64,000 nucleotides of DNA from NCBI RefSeq assembly GCF_013373065.1, contig NZ_JABXIN010000011.1, forward strand, positions 62,001-126,000. The letters are read 5' to 3'. Under the pieces are notes generated by a model. That model was not told the DNA's origin. It worked only from the letters and a program-made list of their open reading frames with translations, and did not search any database. Below, piece by piece: positions 9,674 to 18,672 of the stretch. The position numbers and the translations under genes were made by a program. Each line of letters begins with the position of its first letter. The stretch's first letter is position 1. The DNA is from Algoriphagus sp. (GTDB lineage Bacteria > Bacteroidota > Bacteroidia > Cytophagales > Cyclobacteriaceae).

Positions 9674-12133
9674 ATGAATAAAAGCCAACTATTCTTTCCA
9701 ATGATTTTAACCCTATGCTTGGGGTTTTATTCGTCGATCTTTGCACAATCGCTTCCGTCTTCTTCTTTATTTCATGAACTTCTGAAGTTGCGGGAGACGA
9801 ATCGCGTCTTGTATGTAGCAGCTCATCCTGATGATGAAAATACGCGATTGATAGCCTATCTAGCTAATGAAACGAAGGCTCAAGTGGCCTATTTGAGCTT
9901 AACTCGTGGAGATGGGGGACAGAATCTAATCGGGCCAGAATTGGGCATTGGACTTGGTCAAATTCGAACCCAAGAACTTTTAAAAGCAAGAGAGACTGAT
10001 GGCGGTAGACAGTTCTTTACTCGAGCAAAAGATTTTGGGTACAGTAAAAATCCGAGCGAAACCCTTCAGAATTGGGACAAAGAGACGATTCTTTCAGATG
10101 TGGTATGGGTGGTACGGAACTTCCGTCCCGACATTATAATAACTCGATTTAATACCATTCCAGGAGTTACACATGGACATCATACAACGTCAGCCATTTT
10201 AGCAGAGGAGGCCTTTTCTTTAGCCGGAGACCCCAACGCTTTTCCTGAACAATTAGCTTTTGTAGACCCTTGGAGTCCAAAGCGGATTTTTTGGAATGCC
10301 TATAATTTCCGTGGAGAGTTTGAACCTGAAGAAGACCAAATCTATTTTGAATTTCCTTCAGGAGATTTCAATCCTATATTAGGTGAATCTTATAGTCAGA
10401 TCGCTGCGGATAGTAGAACTATGCATAAGTCGCAAGGTTTTGGGTCGACAGCAGGAATCGGAAATGCATCGGATCATATTCAGTTCATAAAAGGAGAGAT
10501 GTTTGATCAGTCTCCTTTTGATGGGGTGCCGAGTCGTTGGGAGATTTCAGACTCTGGTGAAAAAGCCAAAGCACTTATCGATGCCTTGATAGATGAGTTC
10601 GATTTTAAAGATCCTGCGGCCAATCTTTCCTCCTTATTGGATATTAAGAATAGCATTGATCAGCTTCCCAATGAATTGGTGTGGGTCCAAGAGAAAAAGG
10701 CCCATGTCAATAAGTTGATTTTGGATGTCATGGGAGTTGAGATTGAGTTTAATACCGGTCAGGAAACTGTTTTTCCAGGAGCAACCTTACAAGGAGAGTT
10801 AGTTGTAAATAATCCTTCCATCGCTCCTTTAACCATTGAAAAAGTTGAAGCTTTTGATATTGAACATTTGGAAGCTCCCGCATCCTGTTTAGATAATGAT
10901 CCGTTCCGAAAATCAATTTCTATTTCACTTCCAGAGGAGTTTCCATATTCACAGCCTTATTGGTTGTTAGGGGATGTGGAAAGCCCTATGTATTCAATTT
11001 CAGATCAGGAGTTAATTGGCAAGCCATTTAATGACCCAAGTCTATTCCTGGACTTATCGTTGGATGTAAACGGTGCCAAAATTGATTTTCAAGTTCCCCT
11101 TTATCACAAATTCAATGACCCTGTAGATGGTGAAGTTAAGCAACCTGTAGCAGTGGTTCCTTCTGTGGATCTTGAGCTTTCAAAACAAGTTGTTTTTGGA
11201 GTTGGAGAAAAAAGACCTCAACTCACGGTTTGGGTCAATTTCCGAGATAGAATTGAAGATGGAGTTTTGTATTTCGATGGATTGGATATCGATGAATTCA
11301 GGATTTTAGAATCTGAAGATTTGCCGGGACAAAAACGGAGGCGTTACAAGGTTGAGTTTTTTTCGGATGAAATAGGCAAACGCAAAACAAAAGCCATTTA
11401 TAAGACCAACTCTGGCATCTTTGATTTAATTACTAATCGTATTAGTTATAAACACATCCCGCATCTTACCTACTTTACATCCGCCACAATTGACTGGATA
11501 CAGGAAGATTGGAAGGTTTCTAGAAAACCAATCGGATACATTCCAGGTGCTGGAGATGAAATTCCTGAAGTATTAGAATCTCTAGGGTATCCTGTTACAG
11601 TAATTGGAGACGGTGATTATGATTTAACTTATTTGTCTCAATTTCAGGCTATTATTGTTGGAATACGAGCATACAATACTCAAGAAGAATTGGCATCGAA
11701 CCAGCAAGCTTTAATGGGCTATGTCAGAGCAGGTGGGAATTTGATTGTCCAGTACAATACAACTGCAAGATTATTGACCAACCAATTAGGACCTTATCCA
11801 TTTTCAATTACCCGAAATCGGGTCTCTGTGGAGAATGCGCCTGTTACGGCTGATTTCAAGCGTCCACTACTTTCTTCTCCAAATCAAATGAATGCTCAGG
11901 ATTTTGATGGGTGGGTTCAGGAAAGAGGACTCTATTTTGCGGGAGATTTGGACCCTGCTTATATGACCCCTTTGGTTATGAATGATCCCGGTGAAGATCC
12001 TACCAACGGCTCTTTGATTCATGCTCGTTATGGAGAAGGGAATTTTATTTATACGGGTCTTTCATTCTTTAGACAATTGCCGGCAGGAGTTCCAGGAGCA
12101 GTGAAATTATTTATTAACCTAATCGAACAATAG
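9674..12133 (+). CDS. Secreted PIG-L (LmbE-like) family deacetylase with C-terminal amidotransferase-like domain
   Basis: 819 residues with a signal peptide ending SIFAQ. The N-terminal domain is a PIG-L/LmbE zinc deacetylase: AAHPDDE with His51, Asp53 and Asp54, and a second zinc motif HGHH at 167-170. The middle part (about 300-580) is beta-sandwich-like. The C-terminal part (about 610-819) contains YDLTYLSQFQAIIVGIRAYN and GGNLIVQYNTT, like the class I glutamine-amidotransferase/ThuA fold without an obvious catalytic Cys. The family removes acetyl groups from N-acetylated sugars; here a periplasmic role on an amino-sugar is likely. A tiny membrane peptide and a sodium symporter follow in the same operon, suggesting that the product is imported. 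Confidence 0.88.
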   Translation: MNKSQLFFPMILTLCLGFYSSIFAQSLPSSSLFHELLKLRETNRVLYVAAHPDDENTRLIAYLANETKAQVAYLSLTRGDGGQNLIGPELGIGLGQIRTQELLKARETDGGRQFFTRAKDFGYSKNPSETLQNWDKETILSDVVWVVRNFRPDIIITRFNTIPGVTHGHHTTSAILAEEAFSLAGDPNAFPEQLAFVDPWSPKRIFWNAYNFRGEFEPEEDQIYFEFPSGDFNPILGESYSQIAADSRTMHKSQGFGSTAGIGNASDHIQFIKGEMFDQSPFDGVPSRWEISDSGEKAKALIDALIDEFDFKDPAANLSSLLDIKNSIDQLPNELVWVQEKKAHVNKLILDVMGVEIEFNTGQETVFPGATLQGELVVNNPSIAPLTIEKVEAFDIEHLEAPASCLDNDPFRKSISISLPEEFPYSQPYWLLGDVESPMYSISDQELIGKPFNDPSLFLDLSLDVNGAKIDFQVPLYHKFNDPVDGEVKQPVAVVPSVDLELSKQVVFGVGEKRPQLTVWVNFRDRIEDGVLYFDGLDIDEFRILESEDLPGQKRRRYKVEFFSDEIGKRKTKAIYKTNSGIFDLITNRISYKHIPHLTYFTSATIDWIQEDWKVSRKPIGYIPGAGDEIPEVLESLGYPVTVIGDGDYDLTYLSQFQAIIVGIRAYNTQEELASNQQALMGYVRAGGNLIVQYNTTARLLTNQLGPYPFSITRNRVSVENAPVTADFKRPLLSSPNQMNAQDFDGWVQERGLYFAGDLDPAYMTPLVMNDPGEDPTNGSLIHARYGEGNFIYTGLSFFRQLPAGVPGAVKLFINLIEQ

Positions 12134-12141
12134 GCAACAAG

Positions 12142-12246
12142 ATGGAAGAAAAACCCTTGAAGTGGAACCGTCTTTATTGGGCTTTGATGATAAGTCTGAT
12201 TGTATTGATTGGCTTATTTTACCTCTTGATGACTAGTTATTCATGA
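12142..12246 (+). CDS. Small single-helix membrane protein (34 aa) upstream of symporter
   Basis: Short frame ATG 12142 to TGA 12246 encoding MEEKPLKWNRLYW followed by a hydrophobic stretch (ALMISLIVLIGLFYLLM) and TSYS. It starts 8 bases after the PIG-L stop, and its TGA overlaps the symporter ATG (ATGA at 12243-12246), the classic arrangement of a translated, coupled gene. A positively charged N-terminus plus one helix implies N-in topology. Small proteins of this sort commonly precede SSS-type transporters, where they may be an accessory subunit; that role is inference. Confidence 0.75.
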   Translation: MEEKPLKWNRLYWALMISLIVLIGLFYLLMTSYS

Positions 12247-13949
12247 GCATACTGGATTGGATCGTTTTGTTTGGGACTTTAGGTGCAATCGCTGCCTATG
12301 GTATGTATCAAACCCGGGGACAAAAAAATCTTGACTCCTATTTGCGGGGAAGAAATTCTATGAATTGGTGGACCATAGGACTTTCCATCATGGCTACACA
12401 GGCTTCCGCCATTACTTTTTTGAGTACACCCGGTCAGGCATATGAAAGTGGAATGGGATTTATTCAATTCTATTTTGGCTTACCCTTAGCGATGATCATT
12501 ATCTCCGTAGCCTTTATACCCATATATTATCGATTAAAGGTATACACTGCGTATGAATATTTGGAAAGCCGATTTGATTTAAAGACCAGAACCTTAGCGG
12601 CTTTATTGTTTATTATTCAACGTGGGCTTGCAGCTGGTATTACTATTTATGCTCCTGCCATTATTCTTTCGACACTCTTGGGATGGAATTTGACTTGGAC
12701 GGTTGTTTTCATTGGAGCCGTCGTGATTCTATACACTGTTTCAGGAGGTACTGCTGCAGTATCCATTACCCAAAAACAGCAAATGGCTGTCATGATGGGA
12801 GGGATGATATTAGCAGGAATCATCGTAGTTCAATTGCTGCCGGTTTCCTTTGGAGATGCTCTGCATATTGCAGGGAAGATGGAGAAATTAAATTTGGTTG
12901 ATTTTGAATTTGACCCTTCAGATCGTTACAATGTCTGGTCAGGGATGACAGCAGCAGTATTTCTGTTTTTATCCTATTTTGGAACAGATCAAAGTCAAGT
13001 ACAGCGTTACCTTTCCGGCCAGACATTAAGTCAGAGTAGGATGGGTTTGATTATGAATGGCTTTTTAAAAGTCCCTATGCAGTTTATAATTCTGTTCATT
13101 GGGGTGATGGTTTTTGTTTTTTACCAATTTTATCAACCACCTGTAGTATTCAACACTGTTCAAATAGAGAAACTTCAACAAAGTAATCTCGCTTCAGAAT
13201 TTGAGGAACTACAATCTAATTTTGGTGAGAACTTTGAAAAAAGTAAGCAAGCCTATCAGGACTTGATTGTGGCAATTGATGCCGAAGATTCCGAAAAAGA
13301 ATCCCAGATTAAGGCTGGAATCTTCCAATTAAAGGCGGAACAGGAAAAAATTCGGGAAGAGGTGAAAGAACTTATTGTCCGAAATGATCCAGTGGCTGAA
13401 ACGAGGGATACGGATTATGTTTTCATGCGTTTTGTAATGGATCATTTGCCGACAGGGATTGTGGGGCTGTTGTTTGCGGTAATCTTCTCCGCTGCGATGT
13501 CTTCCAGTGCTTCTGAGCTTAATTCTTTGGGATCCACAACCACTATTGATTTGTATAAACGATCCATAAGACCGCAGGAAAAGGACCATCATTATGTGTT
13601 GTCTTCAAAATTGTTTACAGCATTTTGGGGTGGTTCGGCGATAATATTCGCGCTCTACGCATCCTTATTCGAAAACCTGATCCAAGCGGTAAACCTTTTG
13701 GGATCTCTTTTTTATGGGACAATCCTAGGAATTTTCTTGGTGGGTTTCTTTATGAAATGGATCAAAGGATCGGCTGTTTTTCTCGGTGCTTTACTTTCCC
13801 AGTTATTGATTTTGCTAGTTCACTTTAAAAATGGAGAGGGCGTTGGTGGATTTTCCTGGGACATTGGTTTCCTTTGGTATAATGCGATTGGCTGCCTCTC
13901 AGTGATGCTTTTTGCAGCAATTATTCAACTTTTCAAAAAGAGCTCTTAA
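12243..13949 (+). CDS. Sodium:solute symporter (SSS family)
   Basis: 568 residues, about 13 membrane helices. SSS hallmarks: GRNSMNWWTIGLSIMATQASAITFLSTPG near the start, SGGTAAVSITQKQQM, and YFGTDQSQVQRYLSG (SSS signature). Residues ~300-395 form a long charged, coiled-coil-like insert between helices (EKLQQ..EFEELQ...KAEQEKIREEV), followed by MSSSASELNSLGSTTTIDLYK. It probably imports a sugar or amino-sugar with Na+; the substrate cannot be read from sequence, but the operon with a PIG-L deacetylase suggests a glycan product. It is convergent with the DUF2911 gene. Confidence 0.93.
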   Translation: MSILDWIVLFGTLGAIAAYGMYQTRGQKNLDSYLRGRNSMNWWTIGLSIMATQASAITFLSTPGQAYESGMGFIQFYFGLPLAMIIISVAFIPIYYRLKVYTAYEYLESRFDLKTRTLAALLFIIQRGLAAGITIYAPAIILSTLLGWNLTWTVVFIGAVVILYTVSGGTAAVSITQKQQMAVMMGGMILAGIIVVQLLPVSFGDALHIAGKMEKLNLVDFEFDPSDRYNVWSGMTAAVFLFLSYFGTDQSQVQRYLSGQTLSQSRMGLIMNGFLKVPMQFIILFIGVMVFVFYQFYQPPVVFNTVQIEKLQQSNLASEFEELQSNFGENFEKSKQAYQDLIVAIDAEDSEKESQIKAGIFQLKAEQEKIREEVKELIVRNDPVAETRDTDYVFMRFVMDHLPTGIVGLLFAVIFSAAMSSSASELNSLGSTTTIDLYKRSIRPQEKDHHYVLSSKLFTAFWGGSAIIFALYASLFENLIQAVNLLGSLFYGTILGIFLVGFFMKWIKGSAVFLGALLSQLLILLVHFKNGEGVGGFSWDIGFLWYNAIGCLSVMLFAAIIQLFKKSS

Positions 13950-13957
13950 ATAAAAAT

Positions 13958-14076
13958 AAGGCTATCTCATAATATCATCTAGTTCTTCAGAACTGGCTTA
14001 GTCTTGATTTTATGAAAACTTGCTACCAGAATTTTAGATGGTAGTTTGTTTCATCGACCGATTATGAGATAGCCTT
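13958..14076. repeat. 119-bp element bounded by perfect 16-bp inverted repeats (MITE-like or bidirectional terminator)
   Basis: AAGGCTATCTCATAAT at 13958-13973 is the exact reverse complement of ATTATGAGATAGCCTT at 14061-14076. Between them are two further hairpins: AGTTCT/AGAACT (13981-13994) and CTACCA/TGGTAG (14023-14044). It fills the gap between two convergent genes. Terminal repeats starting GGCT(A/G)TCTCATA resemble insertion-sequence ends that I know from other bacteria, and a MITE is plausible, but I see no clear target-site duplication. A long bidirectional terminator is the alternative. Confidence 0.6.
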
Positions 14077-14085
14077 TTGGGAAAA

Positions 14086-14934
14086 TTATTTGAGGGATTT
14101 GATCAATCGCTCATTTAATCCTACGTAATCAGGGTTTTTTGCTTCTTCAGCCATTTTCATGGATTGCTGAGCAGATTCGATTGCTTCTGCATTTTTGCCC
14201 AAGGCAGCTTCAATTTTTGCCCGAAGGTGCATGGTCCAGTATTTTGGATCAGAATCAGTAGACGTTTTGATCCATTCATAAGCTTGATTCAGGTCCTTTT
14301 GCGAAGTGAAATAATAGTTAGCCGCAGCATAGAGCAAACTTGGGTCTTTGGTGTTGGTATCAATTACCATCTCTTTGATTTGGGACATTACGACAGGATC
14401 TACCTCGGTAGATATTCTGACATCTACCCTTGTGTTTTCCCATTTCAAAGAAAGGTCGGCTCCATTATCAGTCATGTTATTAAAGCTGATCTCAAAAGTT
14501 TCGTATTTGCGACTTAACTTTTTGGGCTCAACCTGAAATCTCAGCAAATCGTCATCAGCACTATAGCCAATAGATCCCCAAAGTTGGGTGTTTTTTGAAA
14601 GGACGATTGTCCAAGTAGTTTTGCCTGGGATGGAATAAAGCGCATACTTTCCGGCAGGTACTTTGTTGCCTTCCAGCATGACTTCTGTTGAAAATTCCAA
14701 GGTTGTGGCTGCATTTGCGCCGGTTCTCCAAACTTGACCATATGGAACCAACTCCCCGAAAATCTTTCTGCCTCTCGTGCTTGGACGAGAATAGTCAACG
14801 GTTACATCGGTTAAGCCGATCTTTTGGGAAATTTTGGCGGAAGGAGATGCTTGTGGCATTTGAAGCTGCTGGCTGAATGAAAATCCAGCCCAGCTCATGA
14901 ATGCAATCAAAAGGATAAATTTTAGCTTATTCAT
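14086..14934 (-). CDS. DUF2911 domain-containing secreted protein
   Basis: 282 residues with a signal peptide ending GFSFSQ. The DUF2911 core runs from about 25 to 180: PSAKISQKIGLTDVTVDYSRP, GRKIFGELVPYGQVWRTGANAAT, and KYALYSIPGKTTWTIVLSK. Residues 195-280 form a short TPR-like helical tail (LLYAAANYYFTSQ.. KNAEAIESAQQSMK). The family is common and uncharacterised in Bacteroidota, presumably periplasmic. It is transcribed on its own towards the inverted-repeat element. Confidence 0.9.
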   Translation of the reverse strand: MNKLKFILLIAFMSWAGFSFSQQLQMPQASPSAKISQKIGLTDVTVDYSRPSTRGRKIFGELVPYGQVWRTGANAATTLEFSTEVMLEGNKVPAGKYALYSIPGKTTWTIVLSKNTQLWGSIGYSADDDLLRFQVEPKKLSRKYETFEISFNNMTDNGADLSLKWENTRVDVRISTEVDPVVMSQIKEMVIDTNTKDPSLLYAAANYYFTSQKDLNQAYEWIKTSTDSDPKYWTMHLRAKIEAALGKNAEAIESAQQSMKMAEEAKNPDYVGLNERLIKSLK

Positions 14935-15063
14935 GTAAATTGGATGTTTAATGACTTTGAATTTGTACCAAATTTAAGAGGTAATTGTTTCTTTTTTTGA
15001 TTAATGGATATATCCTTTTTTCCATAGGCCTATTCTTGATGATGCTTTTCTGAAATTTGTAAT

Positions 15064-15984
15064 ATGAGTTTGGTTATTATAAGCCCTGGGAGAAATCCAG
15101 AACCTTGGATTAATGCTTTAAAAAAGTCAGATCCCAATTTGGAAATAGAAGTTTTTCCGGATGTGAAAAACCCTGAAAAGATAGAGTTTGCTTTGCTTTG
15201 GCAGCACCCCGAGGGAGTTCTATCTGAATATCCCAATTTGAAACTGGCAAGTTCCATGGGTGCTGGAGTGGATCATATCTTGAGTGATTCCACTATTGCT
15301 GAAAATTTACCCATTGTTCGAATTGTAGACGATCGTCTCACTTGGTCTATGACCAATTATGTGGTGATGGGAGTTTTGAATTTCCACAGACAAATCCAGC
15401 GCTACCAAGCGGATAAAAAGCGGAAAGTATGGGATATGTCCAATCCAGAGATTCCAGTTAGTATTGGTGTGATGGGGACAGGAGCTTTGGGGTTTGATGT
15501 TTTGGAAAAATTGAATTTTATGGGATTTCCAGTTTTCGGCTTAGGCTTTTCTGAAAAGTCAGATTTTCCTTTTCCTTATTTTTCAAAAGAACACATGGAA
15601 GAATTCCTTCAAAAGGTTAATGTAATTGTGTGTCTTTTGCCATTGACCCCAGATACTGAAAACATTCTCAATCTGGAGTTATTCGAAAAATGTAATCCTG
15701 GAACCTATTTGATTAATGTGGCACGAGGTAGACATCTAGTTGAAGAAGATTTGCCAGTGGCTATTGAAAAAGCCTATCTTTCAGGTGCTTTTTTAGATGT
15801 GTATCGGGAAGAACCCTTACCGGGGAATCATCCGTTTTGGGAAAATGAAGCGATTACTATGACTCCACATATTGCGAGTGTAACCAATCCGGATGCTGCT
15901 GCGCCTCAGGTCATTGAAAATATTCGTAGAATTCAATGTAACGAACCTTTGCTTAATCCCGTCAATCGTAAAAGAGGTTACTAA
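15064..15984 (+). CDS. D-2-hydroxyacid dehydrogenase (glyoxylate/hydroxypyruvate reductase A-like)
   Basis: 306 residues. NAD(P)-dependent reduction of 2-keto acids such as glyoxylate or hydroxypyruvate. A GhrA-type short N-terminal part (ALLWQHPEG, ASSMGAGVDH) is followed by the Rossmann core GVMGTGALGFDVLEKL, the catalytic Arg region VDDRLTWSM, INVARGRHLVEEDL with the Arg/Glu, and the catalytic His in TPHIASVTNP. The length agrees with GhrA (~310). The universal stress protein starts 3 bases after the stop, so the two are probably one transcript. The exact physiological substrate is uncertain. Confidence 0.9.
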   Translation: MSLVIISPGRNPEPWINALKKSDPNLEIEVFPDVKNPEKIEFALLWQHPEGVLSEYPNLKLASSMGAGVDHILSDSTIAENLPIVRIVDDRLTWSMTNYVVMGVLNFHRQIQRYQADKKRKVWDMSNPEIPVSIGVMGTGALGFDVLEKLNFMGFPVFGLGFSEKSDFPFPYFSKEHMEEFLQKVNVIVCLLPLTPDTENILNLELFEKCNPGTYLINVARGRHLVEEDLPVAIEKAYLSGAFLDVYREEPLPGNHPFWENEAITMTPHIASVTNPDAAAPQVIENIRRIQCNEPLLNPVNRKRGY

Positions 15985-15987
15985 TTC

Positions 15988-16830
15988 ATGAACTTACCTA
16001 ATATCATTCTTTGCCCAACTGATTTTTCCGAATGTTCACTCAATGCGATTGAATATGCTTCCCGAATTGGAGAGCGTTATGGATCAACCCTGATTTTAAT
16101 TCATGTGGCTAATCGGGATGATTATTTTAAGTTGAATCCTTTGAGTACGGAAACTGATTATCAACTTTCATTTCTAAAAGAAAAGTTGAGAAATCTTCAG
16201 GAAACCGTTCAGAATGAATCTGTTCCAAAGGGATTGAAAGGGTGCCAAGTGATGATCTGTGAAGGGGATATTGTGAAAGAACTTTTAAAAGCTTGTGAGG
16301 AAACCAAAGCCCAGCTTCTGGTGATGGGAACCGAAGGGATGAATGAATTACGAAAGAATATCATTGGGAGTAGGACGAGCCAAATTGTGGACAAATCCAA
16401 GGTGGATGTATTGGTTGTTCCGCGGAAGGTTTTCTACAAAAAGCCTAGAAAGTTGGTTTTTGGAACGGATTACAGGGAGGAGGATAAGTTAGCGATTCAA
16501 AAAATCGTCGAATTTGCAAAGTTTTTTGATGCAGAAATTGACATTGTTCATGCTTCAGAGGGGAAAAATAAACTAGAAAAAGCCCTTCATCAGCTCTTGA
16601 TTCAGGAATTGGAACCTTTTGTGAAATATGAACGGATCAACTTTGTGCTGAAAACTTTCAGGGATGATTTAGCCCTGGGCTTGGAAAATTATTTACAATC
16701 AGCTAAAGGCGATATGCTTATTACACTTAGTAAGCAACGGGACTTTTTTCACAAAATTTTCACCAAAAGCGTTTCCAAAAAGATGTCCTATTTCATTACT
16801 AAACCGCTTTGGGTAATTAAGAATTTTTAG
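15988..16830 (+). CDS. Universal stress protein with two UspA domains
   Basis: 280 residues, two tandem Usp folds. The first is clear: IILCPTDFSECSLNAIEYA at the start and VMGTEGMNELRKNIIGSRTSQIVDKSKVDVLVVP (the G-x2-G-x9-G(S/T) ATP-binding pattern in the form GTEGMNEL...GSRT). The second (about 150-280) begins KLVFGTDYREEDKLAIQ and has a poorer nucleotide motif. Cytosolic stress-related ATP-binding or regulatory protein. Its end overlaps the convergent TPR gene by 14 bases. Confidence 0.9.
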   Translation: MNLPNIILCPTDFSECSLNAIEYASRIGERYGSTLILIHVANRDDYFKLNPLSTETDYQLSFLKEKLRNLQETVQNESVPKGLKGCQVMICEGDIVKELLKACEETKAQLLVMGTEGMNELRKNIIGSRTSQIVDKSKVDVLVVPRKVFYKKPRKLVFGTDYREEDKLAIQKIVEFAKFFDAEIDIVHASEGKNKLEKALHQLLIQELEPFVKYERINFVLKTFRDDLALGLENYLQSAKGDMLITLSKQRDFFHKIFTKSVSKKMSYFITKPLWVIKNF

Positions 16831-17518
16831 GCCCTCCAAATGGTTTTTTAAGAAATTGAATAAATTCCTTTCGAGTAGTAGCATCCTTGAAAACCCCCTT
16901 TAGTGTTCTGAAAAAGAATTCAAAGGAAAGAGAGTTTGGCTGTTTATTTTCAATCTTAGGAAGGGGAGTGGGGGCTTCCGTTTGGGGAGCTTTTGTTTCT
17001 TTTGTTTCGGGTGCATTGTAGCCAACCAATTCATCTGCTTTCTCAAAGCTCTTTTTTGACTTTTGTTTGTACCCTAATTTTTCCTCAACCAGCCCTTTGT
17101 TATTGTAGGCGACAGCATCTTCGGGGTCGAGTTCGATCGCTTTTTCATAATCCTCAATGGCTCCCTGAAGGTCTCCGATGCGATCTTTGAAAAAAGCTCT
17201 ACTGCTGTATCGATAGGGGTTGTTTGGGTCTAAATTTGCGGCACGGTCAAATTCAGCCAATGCTTCCTCATTCCGATTTAAAAGATGTAAAACCACAGCT
17301 CTGTCAGCTATGAAGTCTGTATTGTAAGGTTCAAGGGCGATGATTTGATCAAAATCTTCTAAGGCATTCTCGGTTTTTCCCATTCGAGAAAGAATACGGC
17401 CCCGATAGAGGAAGTAACTACTTTGGCTTTGGTCGTTTTTTATCAATTGGTTGAAAATGACTAGTGCATCCTCAAATTTTCCTGATTTATAATATTCAAT
17501 ACCTAGTTGAAAGCTCAT
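16817..17518 (-). CDS. Tetratricopeptide repeat protein
   Basis: 233 residues, no signal peptide. At least four consecutive TPRs: LGIEYYKSGKFEDALVIFNQ, GRILSRMGKTENALEDFDQI, AVVLHLLNRNEEALAEFDRA, RAFFKDRIGDLQGAIEDYEKAIELDPED and AYNNKGLVEEKLGYK. A low-complexity linker (KETKAPQTEAPTPLPK) precedes a short basic C-terminus. Presumably a cytosolic scaffold; no partner is evident. Its start is divergent from holA, sharing a 115-base promoter region. Confidence 0.85.
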   Translation of the reverse strand: MSFQLGIEYYKSGKFEDALVIFNQLIKNDQSQSSYFLYRGRILSRMGKTENALEDFDQIIALEPYNTDFIADRAVVLHLLNRNEEALAEFDRAANLDPNNPYRYSSRAFFKDRIGDLQGAIEDYEKAIELDPEDAVAYNNKGLVEEKLGYKQKSKKSFEKADELVGYNAPETKETKAPQTEAPTPLPKIENKQPNSLSFEFFFRTLKGVFKDATTRKEFIQFLKKPFGGPKNS

Positions 17519-17582
17519 GACATGATTTTAGAATAAATACAAAGTTAAGGCATGAATAGTTTTTCAAATAATCAAATTGCTT

Positions 17583-17614
17583 TTGGAGGCTTTTCAAGTG
17601 TCCTGTTATCTTTA
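17583..17614 (+). promoter_or_regulatory. Putative promoter for holA cluster (TTG-N21-TATCTTTA)
   Basis: TTG at 17583-17585 and TATCTTTA at 17607-17614 with 21 bases between them match the Bacteroidota -33/-7 pattern in all but the last base. It lies 19 bases before the holA ATG and would drive the long + strand cluster. Confidence 0.45.
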
Positions 17615-17633
17615 AGCTTCAAACCGCTGATTT

Positions 17634-18656
17634 ATGCCGAAGAATCCCAATGATGTCATCAAAGATTTGAAAGCCGGGAAATTTTCCCCAGTGTATTTTT
17701 TAGAAGGAGAGGAGCCTTATTACATCGATTTGATTACAAAAATCATTGAAGAAACGGCTATCCCTGAGCATGAGCGAAGCTTTAATCAATTGGCAATTTA
17801 TGGAAAGGATGCCAACATGGGGATTGTTCTCAATAATGCCCGAAAGTTTCCTATGATGGCTGAGCGGCAATTGGTAGTAATCAAAGAGGCCCAAAGTCTT
17901 CCTGATTGGGGGAATGATGGAGTGTCTGAATTATTGGTTAAGTATCTTGAGAGCCCGCTTCCAAGTACCATTTTGGTTTTTGCTTACAAATACAAAAAGA
18001 TTGATGGCAAAACACTTTTGGGGAAAGCGCTAAATAAACATGCGGTTTATGTCCGTTCTGAAAAAGTTGCGGATTACAAAATGAGGGAGTGGGTAGAAGC
18101 CTACATCAAGGAGACAGGCCATCAGATTGATGCCAAAGCAGCTACCTTATTGGCTGATTCCATTGGGAATAATTTGGAGGTGATGACGAATGAGATCAGT
18201 AAAATGCTGATCAATTTTAAAGAACCTACTCAGATTACAACGGATCATATTTCAAAGTATGTTGGTATCAATAAAGATTACAACAACTTTGAGTTATTAA
18301 AGGCGATTGGATATCGGAATGCATACAAGGCAAATCAAATCATCCAGTATTTTTCTCAAAACCCAAAAAATCATCCGATTATTCCGCTTTTCTCGCTGAT
18401 CTATTTTTATTTCAGACAGTTAATTTTGATTCATGAGCATAAAGCTCAAACCGCTGACCAAGTGGCCAGCGTTTTAAAAATGAACCCTTTCATAGCCAGA
18501 GAATATTTGGCTGTATCCAGAAATTATAATTTGGGCAAGATAATTGAGGTGTTTAAACACATTCGGGAGGCAGATCTTCGTTACAAAGGAGTAGGATCCG
18601 GAAGTATGACAGATGCTGAAATCCTCCGGGATCTTGTGTATAAGATTTTACACTGA
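17634..18656 (+). CDS. holA: DNA polymerase III subunit delta
   Basis: 340 residues. The clamp-loader wrench that opens the beta sliding clamp. The N-terminus is PVYFLEGEEPYYIDLITKIIE, followed by ARKFPMMAERQLVVIKEAQSL (the clamp-binding region) and the C-terminal helical collar domain with KANQIIQYFSQNPKNHPIIPLFSLIYFYFRQL. The length matches the HolA family (~340). First gene of a + strand run; the TPR gene starts 16 bases after its stop. Confidence 0.93.
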   Translation: MPKNPNDVIKDLKAGKFSPVYFLEGEEPYYIDLITKIIEETAIPEHERSFNQLAIYGKDANMGIVLNNARKFPMMAERQLVVIKEAQSLPDWGNDGVSELLVKYLESPLPSTILVFAYKYKKIDGKTLLGKALNKHAVYVRSEKVADYKMREWVEAYIKETGHQIDAKAATLLADSIGNNLEVMTNEISKMLINFKEPTQITTDHISKYVGINKDYNNFELLKAIGYRNAYKANQIIQYFSQNPKNHPIIPLFSLIYFYFRQLILIHEHKAQTADQVASVLKMNPFIAREYLAVSRNYNLGKIIEVFKHIREADLRYKGVGSGSMTDAEILRDLVYKILH

Positions 18657-18672
18657 ACCTCAATTACCAACT

